Shown: positions 1 through 11,400 of the stretch, one piece after another | Position numbering within the stretch: position 1 is the stretch's first letter | Layout: each line of letters begins with the position of its first letter | Assembly: GCA_002794775.1 (NCBI GenBank) | Contig: NBAY01000008.1 | Location: 868,001 to 932,000, forward strand | DNA length: 64,000 nucleotides | Origin: Porodaedalea pini | Taxonomy: Eukaryota; Basidiomycota; Agaricomycetes; Hymenochaetales; Hymenochaetaceae | Direction of reading: 5' to 3' | Position numbers and translations under genes: made by a program | Notes under the pieces: model-generated | Seen by the model: only the letters and a program-made list of their open reading frames with translations | Told to the model about the DNA's origin: nothing | Database searches by the model: none

Positions 1-832
1 GACCTCCTCGTACTTGATAAGAGATTTTAAACCGACAAGCCAAACGATTATCTTCAAATGGCTTACATTTTCCCTCAGATCATCTAGCAACTCGTTCCGA
101 ACCTCTTCCGCGCATCCTTTCTGAAGCACTGGACCTCGCTCTGCCGCTCGATATGTTGACGGTCCAGGATGCAGCTGATCGATCCGGTTGAGAATAGTCT
201 GTGCGACTACGTTAGTTCCCAGTTGCAAGCAGACCTGCATTAACAGTTTAGCGTCTGTTTGAAGATCGACAACGACTAACCACATACGTTCAGGTTTTCG
301 ATCTCCGACTCAATGGTAGCGGCATGCGCGTCAAGGTCGCTCTTGATCTTCTCTTTGCGAACGGCACGTCCTGTGAAGCCCGTCTTGTTCATCTTTTTCA
401 GAGTTTCGTGGATCGAAAGTAGAATCCTTTGAAGTTACGGGTGAGGAAAACACTCTGGTAGCAGCAGACAGACTTACATTTCAAACTCCTGTATCTTCTC
501 AGCCAGTCCCTGCGAAACATTCTCATTTCCAGCATCTAAATGATCTCGAAATAGGAGCAGGAGGTGGATGACCCGCTTGATCAATCTGATGCGTGCTTCC
601 TCATTTTCGTCCACTTTCTGCGATATATTTAGCATGTCGGAGTTTGACGCAGGACAAATATGAAGAGCGGCAGCACCTTGATCGTATCCAGTATCTGAAG
701 GACGATATCAGCAGCAATCTTTGTCGGCGCGAAACTGACAGCTTCAGACACGTTCCTCGTCAGTCTGGCGACGGTACTTGCGGAACTGATCACGGTTGTC
801 CGAGATACGCGCATGTGAAAGAGTTTCCTCAT
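1..832 (-). CDS. MLKL-like/kinase-like array gene, copy 0 (partial)
   Basis: This is the 5' part of the same gene as copies A and B; the rest lies off the left edge. Exons read on the minus strand are 677-832, 478-617, 288-426, 67-234 and the start of exon 5 just after the AAG acceptor near base 20. The first four are 156, 140, 139 and 168 nt, identical to copies A and B. Translation from the ATG at 832-830 gives an amphipathic helical region with no stop. It resembles the N-terminal four-helix bundle of MLKL-type proteins; I infer this from pattern only. Copy 0 is closer to pseudogene C than to A or B (for example it starts MRKLFHMRVSR). A TATA-like element lies 138 bp upstream. Confidence 0.6.
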
Positions 833-1340
833 GTTGATGCTGAGATTATAAATCGAACTCGAGATTCTGATAGCTGTCGTAGATGGGGGCACCGGGGGAG
901 AGAGGGGTTGGGAGATGGGGGGGGGGGGGGGATAGCGATCCTTAGGAACAAGAGAGTGAGGCTGCCATCTTTTATAATAACGAGCTTGATCTTCGATTTC
1001 CAAATATGCGGGCTGTGCACCAATGCTCTGCAGTCCATAATACAAGAGGCTGAGCAAATCTGTGCTGAAGGCGTCTAAAGCATGATGGATCAGAGGCACG
1101 AGTACACAGCAGTTTTAGTATAAATAGATGCCTTTTTGCCTTCGGCAGGCATTGTCTCTGGATCTTCTTGTACTTGCAAGTGCATGCAGCCATTCCTCCC
1201 TCTTCAGAACAGTGTAGAAATTAAGTATGAAAGTCTATACAGCTGAATGTATGTTCGAAGTCAGGTCCAAGGGGAACGTCTCCGAAGCTATGCACGGAGC
1301 TCCAAACGCAGATATGTGTTGAAGAGAAAATTCCATAGTT
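833..1340. other. upstream region of copy 0
   Basis: Non-coding upstream sequence that aligns with 48,297-48,700 (copy C) and more loosely with 18,423-18,900 (copy A) and 23,414-23,860 (copy B). It contains a run of about 14 G residues near 918-931. No gene is seen. Confidence 0.5.
970..976 (-). promoter_or_regulatory. TATA box of copy 0
   Basis: TATAAAA on the minus strand, 138 bp upstream of the copy 0 start codon. The same element sits in front of copies A and B and is mutated in pseudogene C. Confidence 0.5.
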
Positions 1341-2232
1341 TCACTGCGAGCGCAGCGCTTCCTGATGCGCACAGCAGTCCTTCACCAAGAATACTATTGT
1401 TGCGCATAGCATGGTCCTGATACAGTGTAAATCAACTCGCCCAAGACAAGTCTGAGGTACTGCAAAGCTGGCATGTTCTTCAAGATTGCAAATAGTGAAC
1501 GGAGCGGTAATTATGAATTTGAGCCATCTAGATAGCATGACCAGCAGCGCATGGATGGAGAAGTCGAACAAGAAATAGGTGAGCGTCGCGACGTGCACCT
1601 TCAGAATCAATATTGTAAGGAGTAGGACTTCCCAAATTCGTGTGCATCTCCACTTAACAACATGGCAGCTCAAGCCATCGTCCGTCCATGTGGCATGAAG
1701 GTCAGAAGTTAGAGACCATGGGTGTCGCATCAGGGAGTCACAGTTTATGTTTTGCCTCCACGTTTGTCGCACTTGATCACATGAAAGTCAATATTCAAGT
1801 CTGGCCAAAAGTATTTAAATAGTTCGGTGTCATAAGCATCCTGGCATGCTGCCCAGCCTGGTAGTCAACTCATTCTCTTCGATATCTAGCAGTAGGAGTT
1901 CAGTTAGTGGCAAGGGAGAGTGCAAAGATGTGTGTGATCTCATGTGCAACGTAGAGTGGGCTTGATCGAGCTGTGGATGGAGATGAGTAAGAAATGCGAT
2001 GGATGGAGACATACAATATCTGCATGCCTTCCAGGAACTGTAGACCATCTAAAACGAATATTGAAGCTTTATATCCGAGCATTAGAGATGCACGGTCCAC
2101 GAGCTCTCCGTATATTGTCCTCAGGCGAGTATCGACACCACAATGTTTAACAGCCGGGAAGACGCCAATGAGGACGTAGGTGGATGTGCATTCTCTAGCA
2201 TGACAGCAAAGCAAGGAACTGAGAGACAACAT
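1341..2232 (-). pseudogene. relic of a second gene of the tandem unit (unit 0)
   Basis: Two minus-strand open stretches (1,341-1,772 and 1,900-2,232) align with segments at about 19,050-19,900 and 24,060-24,830 in the other units. The first includes a hydrophobic, membrane-helix-like stretch. The second contains an exon-like run that is open here but broken by stops in the other copies. Frames are not continuous, so this is probably a decayed gene that travelled with the kinase-like gene during duplication. I do not recognise the product. Confidence 0.35.
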
Positions 2233-2268
2233 CCTGTGTTGACCACAAACTTGTGGACGCGCATCACG

Positions 2269-2279
2269 TGCATGTGTGT
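2269..2279. repeat. 11-bp target-site duplication of the LINE (partner at 14,749-14,759)
   Basis: GTGCATGTGTG occurs on both sides of the LINE. The array continues naturally across it: units A/B and B/C carry the same CACGTGCATG context at about 19,995 and 24,918. Confidence 0.85.
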
Positions 2280-2432
2280 TTATAATCTTCTGCTATCTAC
2301 TGCTAGCAGACGCCCAACCGCTACGGAAAGAGAACAAAACAAAACAAAACTACGTAGTGCACGGGAAAAGTGGTGGACTAAATGTGGAAAGGTTTGTACA
2401 GTTTGCTAGAAGGGAAAATATAGAGAGAGTAG

Positions 2433-5400
2433 CTAAAGGTCAAATGAGGGTGGTATTTCAGATAAAAGAGGCATGTTATCGGGAGGTCGCCGGAAAGAGA
2501 AATATGCAAATTTTAGAAGTAAAAGAAAGTTATTTGGACGAAACCACTCCATAAATGATAATGGGAGAGAGCGTTGATGAAAAAGGCCTTTTCGAACAAG
2601 GGAAAAGAAAGGACAACAGTTAAGAATATGACGGACATCATGTTTAGAGCACGATGGATCTGGGCACCGGGGTTCGAGGTTTCGATTATGCAGATCGAGC
2701 ACATTCAGCATTAAGCTGGCGGCATGAGAAAGAACTGAGCAATGTATCTTTTTTCTTGGGGAAAGCTTCAGAAACGGACGAAAGGATCGCGTTGGATTAA
2801 GGATGAATGAGGACGGTTCGAGGATTGAACGATGTCCATGAAGATTGACGATGTCTCTTTTCCAGTCTCGAAGGAGGTCGAGCTGTACTTGAGCGTTCAG
2901 ATTAGGTAAGGAATCTGGTATCATTTCGCGATCGGGTTTGGTAGCGGCGTCTTTTGCGAGTTTGTCGGCTTTAGAGTTGCCCAGTACTCCCCTATGAGAA
3001 GGGAGCCACTGGATGGTGATATGTGAGGCCTTGTGATGGAGTGCAAGAAAAATGCCGCAAAGACAACAGAATGTTGTGATGAATTCCGCGTGTTGAGTGT
3101 CGTTAGAAAAAATGAGCTCGACGCAATTGAGCGAGTCCATAACAATATGAATATGGATAGGGGTGAAGCATTTTGCCAGTAGGAGGGAGATACGATGCAT
3201 GGCTGCAATGAGCGCTTCCTGCTCCTCAAACAAGATGTTCGAGCGAGAGTGCGCTGCTGAAGAAAAGACAGTGAGTTCTTTGTGATCGTGCATGATAACG
3301 AATCCGTGGCTGCCTGTGCTAGAACCGTTGGCCTGAGGTATGATGGAGCCGTCTGTGAAGATGAAATATTGATAAGGAGGGGGGTGTAAAAAGAAAGAGT
3401 TGAAATCGTGAATGGCGCGGTTGCGTTGGGCTGAAGATGGAATTGGAGTCATAATAAGGCGCGAATGAATTTGAGTGAATGTAGGAAAGGGAATAGATTT
3501 CGGGATCTGGACATCAGGAAGAAGAGATGACGTTAAGTATTGTTTCGGCGTAGGATTGTGTTTTGAGTAGGAGAAATATGATAATAGGAAGCGCTGAGAA
3601 AGGGACCAAATGAAAAGGTGAAGTGGTGGACATGATAAGAAAGATTCTGCGACAGCTGAAGAAATGCTTTTATGAAATATGTAATTGAAGAAACGTCTTT
3701 GGGTTGGCTGAAGGATAGTGGAAATGAGAACAGAGTCCGGGAAGAGGACAGCGCCATAGGTGGCAACTGAATGGATCAGACCGAAATATAATTGTCTGGC
3801 GTATTGGAAGTATGCGCCATTTGCGCGATGGAACAAAAAGGAGCACTGGTGAATGGTAGAGAGGGCTTTGTATGCCCGGGCGGTGAAATGAAGATTGGGT
3901 GAGAGATCGTAGGAAAGGATTATGCCTAACCAGGTTAAATGTAGCGAAGGGGGAATGACACGATTGTTGGGTAAAGACAGGGATGCGTTAGAAGAAGATG
4001 GAGAGCCCTGGAGAAAAGAGCGGAAGGTAATAGCAGCGCCACACGTATTTGGAAGAATATGAAGGAGTTCAATAGCGTCGGGGTCAATAGAGAGACCGAG
4101 CCTTTGAAATTGAAGAGATAAAAATTGAAACTGATTGCGAAGACGGGTTAGGTTGGTCCGAATGCTAAGGGATCGTGAATAAAGAAGGTGGTCATCCATA
4201 TATGCGAGCAAAGGACGATCGGGGCCAAAACGAGAATTATAAGCTGAGATGACGTCCGCGGCGGCAAAGACTGAAATAAGAGGGGATAAGGGGGACCCTT
4301 GAGGAACGCCTCTATTGGGTTTAACAAAAGGGGTAGAGAAGAAGTCGTTGAAATGGAACGAAATTGGTCTGTTCCTGAGCCAGGATGACAAAACGCGAAT
4401 AATGTTTGGATGAACGTTAGAAAGGATGAGTTTCTGAAGAAGGCGATTGTGTGAAATGTTATCAAAGAATCCTTGTATATCCACGGTGAGGATGGAAGTA
4501 ATAAGGTAGCGATGTCGCCGGAAAAGAAGACTAGAATGATCACCGGAGTCGATGATGAATGGTTGGGATAGAATGGTAGAAAGGAGTTCATAACAAGCCG
4601 TAAGGGAAGAACGATGTTTCCTGCACCCATGCTGGGCATCAGGAAGAAGGTTATTGGTTTCGAAAAAGGGTTGTAAAAAATTGAAAAGAACGTGTTCGAA
4701 GAGTTTACCGATTGTGTCAACCAGGGTAATGGGACGGTACGCCTGTGGAACTGAAAAATCAGAACGTTTGGGTTTCAGAATGAAGGTAACGAGAGATGTT
4801 TTAAAGGGAAGTGGGAAATGACCGAGCCGAAGGCATAAGGAAAAAAGGTCAACGAAAAATTGGCCACGGTGTTCAATAAGTAATGCGAGGTGTTTGTACG
4901 AGATATGGTTGTTACCAGGACCCGTTTCTTGGTCGATGCCTTTGATCGCATCATGAATGTCGTTCATCGTAAAGGGTGGGAAGTCGCGGAGGGCTGGGAG
5001 TGGGATAACCTCTGATTTAGACGATAACGGAGGAAAGAACGTCTCCCGAAAGAGAGTCGCTTTGTCGTCTTCCGAAAGGGTGAATGAACCGTTAGCCATA
5101 CGCAGTGCCCCAATAGGGGTACGACGGCGAGCGGTGCCCAGGTATTGGTTGCGCCAGATAGATCGGGCATCAGATTGCTGAAGACGAGTGCCGAAAAAGG
5201 CATTTTTGGCATGGGTAATCTCGATGTCAAGGCGTTTACGCGATTCAGGATGAGGGTTACGACAGTGCTCGTGATACAGTTTTGAACACGCTTTGGACCA
5301 CCAAGCGTTGGGGCTGAAATATGACCGCGGTTTTCATTTGTTGAGAAAAAGGGTAGCGAAGTTTGAGAAGGAAGTCTGGAACGAAGAAAGGAGGACGTCC

Positions 5401-6253
5401 AGCGCCTCAGGTGTATGAATGTCTGATAATGAAAAGGAGAAGTTATTGGAATCGCAAAATTCCGCAACAAACGCAGGTAGGTCTTGAGATCGGATAGAAC
5501 AAAGGGCTGGTTTTGTAGAGGGGAGAATTAAGTCCAATGGGAATGAAAAAAGAAGTGGTCGGTGGTCCGACGCAATGTCCAAAGAATTATTTGAAACAGA
5601 AATGTGGTCCAAAAGATAAGGAGCGAAGTCTTCTGAAGCAAGGACGAGGTCAATGATGGTTTTGGAATTGTTAGAACGGTTAGAGTAAGTGTACTGATCA
5701 GGAGGGTTACAGACAGTTAGGCCCCTATCGTTGATCCAGTCAACAAGGGCCCTTGACTTCGAAAATTCGCGCGATTGGGCCGGAAACGACCACAAATCGC
5801 AATGTCTGTTAAAATCCCCAGTGAAAATGTTAGAGGGGAAGCAGCATGAAGGAAAAGGGTTTTCGAATTCATGAAGAGCGGGAGAGTTGTAGACGTTCCA
5901 AAGTAAAAGAGGAGATGCGTCATTCTGAGAAATGGAGATTACACAAATATTAGGAGACGGGGGGTCGGAATCATATAGCGAGACCCGGTGGATGATATGC
6001 GGGTGTACCAAAATGCAACACCGCAGCTTAGATGAAGGAGATGGATGAAAGATAGTGTAAGGATTGGAATTGCAAATTTGAAAAATTCGAGTACCGGAAG
6101 GGGATGTTTTGGAAGGAACCGTAGATGAAATGGTTGGAATTTCCTGAAAGCAAATGATATCTGGGGTATAGTTAGTGGATGAAAAGAAATGTAAGAGATA
6201 GTCGAAAGTGAATTGTGGATGTTAAGAGAAAAAACAGAAATTGTGTCCGTCAT
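2433..6253 (-). pseudogene. LINE ORF2: AP endonuclease, reverse transcriptase, RNase H
   Basis: ORF2 starts at the ATG at 6,253-6,251, 6 nt after the ORF1 stop. The endonuclease part (about 5,500-6,250) shows IICFQE, GDFN and SDHRP motifs. The RT (about 3,900-4,900) has RGVPQGSPLSPL and a YMDD catalytic box. RNase H (about 2,930-3,370) shows FTDGS, an E, a second D and the SHRGVLGNSKAD segment. A Cys/His cluster closes the C-terminus. Defects: an apparent 1-nt loss near 6,205 shifts frame after the first residues, and an in-frame TGA at 5,334-5,336 separates the endonuclease from the RT half. The RT half (2,433-5,099) is open for 888 residues. Confidence 0.85.
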
Positions 6254-6298
6254 AAGAATTTAGAAGGGAGACCTATAGTTGCGGCGAGCTGGACACTC

Positions 6299-6685
6299 TG
6301 TTAGAACCTGAACTTTCACCTTTTCCTTTATTTTCCCTTTTACCATTTCCTTTATTATATTCGTCCTTTTCATTATATTTACCCATCTTACACAATCATT
6401 CCCACTCGTTATGTAATGTTAGGTAATATAGTCTCACGGTCGTCGCTATATAAGGTCTCAGGAATCGCATGAACTCCTTGTTCTGCTTTTCCTCTTACCT
6501 CCGCGACGACCTAGGTGAGACTCGTCCCCCTTGTATTAGTTTAGACTTGTATTAATCCTCTTACCTCCGCGACGACCTAGCCTGAGTAAGCGTGTCCCGA
6601 GTCTACGCTCGAGTATAGCACGTCCCAGACGACAGTCAGCCGAGGCCTGCCCAGTCCGAGTCGTCTCCCGGGCTCCCGCCTAACA
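6299..6685 (+). repeat. 5' LTR of chromovirus 1
   Basis: 387 bp, TG..CA, differing from the 3' copy at a single position. It contains a TATA box (6,447-6,455) and the predicted start of R at 6,480. A CCTCTTACCTCCGCGACGAC segment occurs twice inside it. Confidence 0.93.
6447..6490 (+). promoter_or_regulatory. LTR promoter: TATA box and predicted RNA 5' end
   Basis: TATATAAGG at 6,447-6,455. The segment GTTCTGCTTTT (6,480-6,490) begins 33 bp downstream, where transcription should start. It is the exact reverse complement of the primer-binding site at 6,687-6,697, so the RNA 5' end is inferred to be at or near 6,480. Confidence 0.7.
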
Positions 6686-6686
6686 T

Positions 6687-6697
6687 AAAAGCAGAAC
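6687..6697 (+). promoter_or_regulatory. self-complementary primer-binding site of chromovirus 1
   Basis: AAAAGCAGAAC lies one base after the 5' LTR. It pairs over all 11 nt with the predicted RNA 5' end (6,480-6,490), as in the fold-back priming known for Tf1. I see no tRNA-like alternative. Confidence 0.75.
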
Positions 6698-7383
6698 CTC
6701 ACCCAGGCTCATCCCCAGCGTAAGTCGTCGCTGTCGACTCGCCTTCACTCGGTCTAGAGGAGCGCTCCCCTCGACGGACTTGACGTGTAAACCCCCTAAA
6801 CGACAACCCTCAACCCTGCCCGGACATTTTCGGACGTTCGTGTATTACATAAATATATCAACCGACATTTCCCGACCCTGGCTCTACGAATTAGCCTCTG
6901 GTGGAGCACGCACCTAACGTGGACGTGGGTAACAAGACGAGTCCAAACTTCGACGACAATCTCGTTTGTAATCTCACTCGGACCCTATCGCCTCGTCATC
7001 AACTTCGCTGACGAACCCGCTCAACGTTGGCGTAACCCCGGATCGAACGCGCAACCGATCCCTGTCCCTCCGCCAACGTCAAGATAGATCTCACCGACGA
7101 ACAGCAACGGGCCCTTCCTGCTTCAGCCCGTTGGGATCCAGACCGACCAGGCTACGTCGCGACCAATAATAGCGGCGTCACTTACGACATCTGGTGGAGT
7201 GAAATCCGGCGCAGCTGGTATTCATCAGATGAACGAGGGAGGAGAGCAAGGTGGCCCCCAGCCGCTCCGTCGTCACCTGCACCGTCAACGTCTACGGTCA
7301 ACCTACCACCGACCCCAGGTCCTTACCGCGAAACCAACAGAGACCCCTCACCGCCGACTCCTCCAGAACCTTCGACACCCGCA
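6698..7383 (+). other. AUG-poor leader with open gag-frame extension
   Basis: There is no ATG on the plus strand from the predicted RNA start (6,480) to 7,228. From the TAA near 7,033 onward the gag frame is open up to the first gag ATG at 7,384, and this reading is preserved in chromovirus 2. The extension reads as plausible protein (for example LTDEQQRALPASARWDPD). Gag may start at 7,384 or at a non-AUG codon upstream. Confidence 0.5.
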
Positions 7384-8463
7384 ATGTCAGCAGAAGGTTT
7401 CAGCCAACAGCAAATGGCGCAGATCGCGGCCATCGTTGCGAATGCCTTCGCCCATCAGGCGAACAACGCCCCAGCACCGGTCGTGGCCGCTAACCCCCCG
7501 ACCCCCAACATAGATGTCGCCCGGCCACGAGAATTCACTGGTGGCGACGATTACCTCGATTTCAGACGTGAAGTCCTCCTTTTTGTATCTGCAAATCCAA
7601 GTCGATACCCTACGTCAGAGAGTAAGATTTATGTAGCTCTCTCCTACCTGAAGGGTGGTAATGCGGCAACGTGGGCGCAGAACTACGTCGAGGAGTCGAC
7701 AACGTCGGGGATCGTCACCTTCACCGACAGCTGGGAAAGATTCCAGGAACGACTCGATGCCTCGTTCGACGACCCGAATCGCAAGGAGAAGGCGCTGAAG
7801 GATTTCCGAGATAAGGTTCAGAAGGACCTAACCGTGGACGAGTTCTTCCAGAAGTTCGACGTGATAATTAAGCGCGCCGAGTTGAAAGACGACAGCGTCA
7901 CCTGCGATCGCCTCAAGCGGGCGCTGAACATCGAGGTGGTCCGTGGAGTGTTAAGGTCGACGCCAGTCCCAACGAAATATGAGGATTGGAAGAACAAGGC
8001 GATTGAAATAGACCGCGGCGAACAGCAGATTCGCGCTATCCAACGAGGACGCGCCTTTCTTCCCCCTCCTCGCCTACCACAACAAGCGCCCCCAGCTCGC
8101 CGTCAGGTAGCGGCCCCTCACGTCGACAGACGCGATGCGACCGGCGTCACCTTTGGAGGCGCTGGTCAACCGATGGACGTCTCGATGAACGAGGCACAAC
8201 GACGACGTGCGTGTTGGATCTGTGGTGGGCTGGGCCACTTTAAAGACAAGTGCCCACAGGCGAAACCGATCATCCAGCGCATGCTGGAACTGATGGCGCC
8301 AGGCGAACGTCGTGTCCTCGCCGACGAGCTCGGAGCGATGAAGGAGTCGGCCTTCGAGGAAGTCGTAGACACTCGGAGGTCGACGGTGGAGGACTATGTG
8401 GAGGAAGAAGGCGATAACGAAGAGGTCGTCGACTCGCAGGGTTTTGCGAATGGTCAGGCGTAG
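7384..8463 (+). CDS. gag: Gag of chromovirus 1
   Basis: The 359-residue nucleocapsid/capsid polyprotein forms the virus-like particle. The capsid-like helical region spans about residues 50-220. A CCHC zinc knuckle (CWICGGLGHFKDKC) near residues 278-291 binds RNA. An acidic tail follows. The chosen start is the first in-frame ATG; an open extension without ATG lies upstream. The frame overlaps pol in -1 at the slippery site 8,439-8,445. Intact. Confidence 0.9.
   Translation: MSAEGFSQQQMAQIAAIVANAFAHQANNAPAPVVAANPPTPNIDVARPREFTGGDDYLDFRREVLLFVSANPSRYPTSESKIYVALSYLKGGNAATWAQNYVEESTTSGIVTFTDSWERFQERLDASFDDPNRKEKALKDFRDKVQKDLTVDEFFQKFDVIIKRAELKDDSVTCDRLKRALNIEVVRGVLRSTPVPTKYEDWKNKAIEIDRGEQQIRAIQRGRAFLPPPRLPQQAPPARRQVAAPHVDRRDATGVTFGGAGQPMDVSMNEAQRRRACWICGGLGHFKDKCPQAKPIIQRMLELMAPGERRVLADELGAMKESAFEEVVDTRRSTVEDYVEEEGDNEEVVDSQGFANGQA
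8439..8445 (+). promoter_or_regulatory. -1 ribosomal frameshift heptamer GGGTTTT
   Basis: The zero-frame gag codons read CAG GGT TTT, giving G GGT TTT, a canonical X XXY YYZ slippery heptamer. It lies 18 nt before the gag stop. Slipping back one base enters the pol frame, which is open without ATG from here. The same heptamer in the same frame is kept in chromovirus 2. Confidence 0.7.
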
Positions 8464-11400
8464 CCATCGGGGCGACTGACCAAGAAGAACAAGAGACTTC
8501 GAATCCGGATCCGCTAAAATATAACCAACCGTTTGTACAATACGTAGATGCGAACAACGTCGATGGTTTTCCCGATTACGAAGTCTCCACCGGTGTGAAC
8601 AAGAATGAAGAGCACGAACAACTGTTCATGAGAGGAACTGGCGGACGCCAGCTGGACCTTCTCCTGACCGTCGAGCATGAGATAGCTGGTGAGGCGAGAG
8701 AGGTAGATGCGCATGCCCTTGTGGATTCGGGATGCACGGGATCCTGCATCGACGTCAGGTTCGTCGAGAGGTACGGGTTGGAAACGAAACGCTACATTCG
8801 ACCCCTCGCGGTGCTGAACGCCGATGGCACACACAATGAGGCCGGATTGATCGAGGAGTACGTTGACGTCGAACTCATGATCGGCCGTCATCGGGAGAAA
8901 ATCGTCCTCGCAGTAACGTCCCTAGCGTCATCAAACATCTTCCTGGGGTACGACTGGCTTCGACGTCACAATCCGGAGGTCGACTGGAAAACGGGCTCGA
9001 TCGAATTCACCCGCTGTCCAGAAGAATGTGCGATCGAGAGGGAGCCGGTGGAGGACCTAGGCGAGGTGAAGAAGGTGGTGGAGCAGATGAGGAGGGTGAG
9101 TGAGATGCAAATGGACAAGACGTCCTGGCCCGTATACCTCAACGACTACGCCGACGTTTTCAGCGAAAAAGGTTTCGAGAAGCTGCCGGAACACCGACCC
9201 TGGGACCATGTCATCGACTTGAAGCCCGACTTCAAACCGAGCGACTGTAAGATCTACCCGCTCACGCCGACTGAGCAGCAGTCACTCAAGGACTTCCTTG
9301 ATGAGAACCTGAAGTCGGGTCGCATTCGACGGTCGATATCGCCCATGGCGTCGCCCTTCTTCTTCATTAAGAAGGCCGACAAATCGCTACGCCCCATCCA
9401 GGATTACCGTAAGCTCAATGATGGTACGATCAAGAACAAGTATCCCCTCCCCCTCATTGACGAACTCGTCGACAAGGTCAAGAAAGCGAAATACATCACT
9501 AAGCTTGACCTTCGCTGGGGGTATTACAATATCCGGATCCGCGAGGGTGACGAATGGAAAGCAGCGTTTCGCACGAACATGGGCCTCTTCGAACCGACGG
9601 TCATGTTTTTTGGCCTTTGCAACGCGCCGGCCACGTTCCAGGCCTTCGTCAACCACATCTTTAAGGACCTAATCTATGCGAACTTGATCATTGTATACCT
9701 TGACGACATCCTGATCCTCTCGGAAACCATTGAGGAGCATATCGACACGTCGAGGCGCGTACTCCAGATCCTCCGAGAGAATGGCCTGTACCTGAAGCCG
9801 GAGAAGTGCGAGTTTGACGCCAAGGTCGTCAAATACCTCGGCCACATCATCGGCAATGGAGAGATCAGGGCTGACCCGGCAAAGACGGAGGCGATTGCGA
9901 ACTGGCCAGTCCCACGGAACCTCAAGGAGCTGCAACAGTTCCTCGGCATGGGAAACTGGCTGAGACGGTTTATTAAGGACTACAGCAAGGTGGTCCGACC
10001 GTTAACGTCGCTAACGGGCAAGAAGGACTGGGTATGGGAGACCGAACAGCAGGAAGCGTTCGAGGAGCTGAGACGACGTCTCTGCTCACCTCCAGTCCTA
10101 GCCATCGCCAATGACGAGGGCCCTTTCCGCGTAGAAGCGGACTCGTCGAACTTTGCGCTCGGTGGTGTGTTGTTGCAGAAGCAGGAAGGGAAGTGGAGGG
10201 TGATTGCCTACAGGTCAGAGGCACTTGAACCGGCGGAACGAAACTACAAGATCTACGACAAGGAGATGCTCGCGATCGTTTCGGCGCTCAAGGAGTGGCG
10301 GCAATACCTCCTTGGCGCTCGCCACAAAATTGAAATCTGGTCCGACCACGCCAACCTCACCTACTTCAGGTCAGCGCAGAAGCTGAGCTATCGTCAAGCT
10401 CGCTGGCGAACCGAACTCGAGGAATTCGACTTCCACCTCGAACACAAGTCGGGGAAGACAATGGGCAAGGCCGACTTGCTGTCACGCAAGGCGGGCTATG
10501 ATCAGGGCAAGGATGACAATGACGGCGTCGTGTTCATCAAGGAGAAATGGCTGAACCGTGGGGTGGTAAGGACGTCGCGTGATGAAATGTTGGAACAAGT
10601 GGGTGAGGCGCAGAGAGCGCAAGACGAGTCGGAGAGGCCGACGAATATGGTGAAGGTCGACGGGTTGTGGCGGATGAAAGGCAAGGTGTACGTGCCGTCG
10701 ACGATGAAGGAAGCGGTATTGCGGGAGTACCACGACTCGACCCTGGCAGGACATCCTGGATCGTCGAAGACGGTCGAACTGGTACGTCGAGACTTCTGGT
10801 GGGCGTCAATGTTCTCCGATGTCCGAACATACGTCCGAGGATGCAACCGTTGCCAACGGACGAAAGCCTTAAGAACGTCGAGGTCGAGACCGCTTCATCC
10901 TAACGCGATCCCTGAAGGTCCCTGGGAGATTGTCACGGTCGACCTAATCGGAGAACTCCCGGACTCTAAGGGACACAATGCAATCTGCGTCTTCGTAGAC
11001 AGATTCTCGAAACAGATGCATGCCATCCCGACGACGACGAAACTGTCAGCGGAAGGCATGGCTCAGTTATACCGAGACCACGTCTTCCGCCTCCATGGCC
11101 TACCGAAGAAAATCATCCACGACCGAGGCACACAGTTCGATGCGTCGATGATGAAGGAGCTATACAAACTCCTACACATCGAAGGCAACCCGTCAACAGC
11201 ATACCACCCACAAACGGACGGTCAGACGGAACACGTCAATCAAGAGCTCGAACAGTACCTCCGGCTCTTCGTCGATCATCGGCAATCGGACTGGAAGGAC
11301 TGGCTCCCCCTCGCAGAGTTCGCCTACAACAACCGCGAACATTCAGCGACAAGGATGTCACCCTTCTATGCAAACACCGGACGTCACCCTATGAGCTTCG

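Noticed and set aside
918..931. G-run as a possible G-quadruplex
   Set aside because: A single homopolymer, equivalent to a C-run in unit A; likely slippage, no further support.
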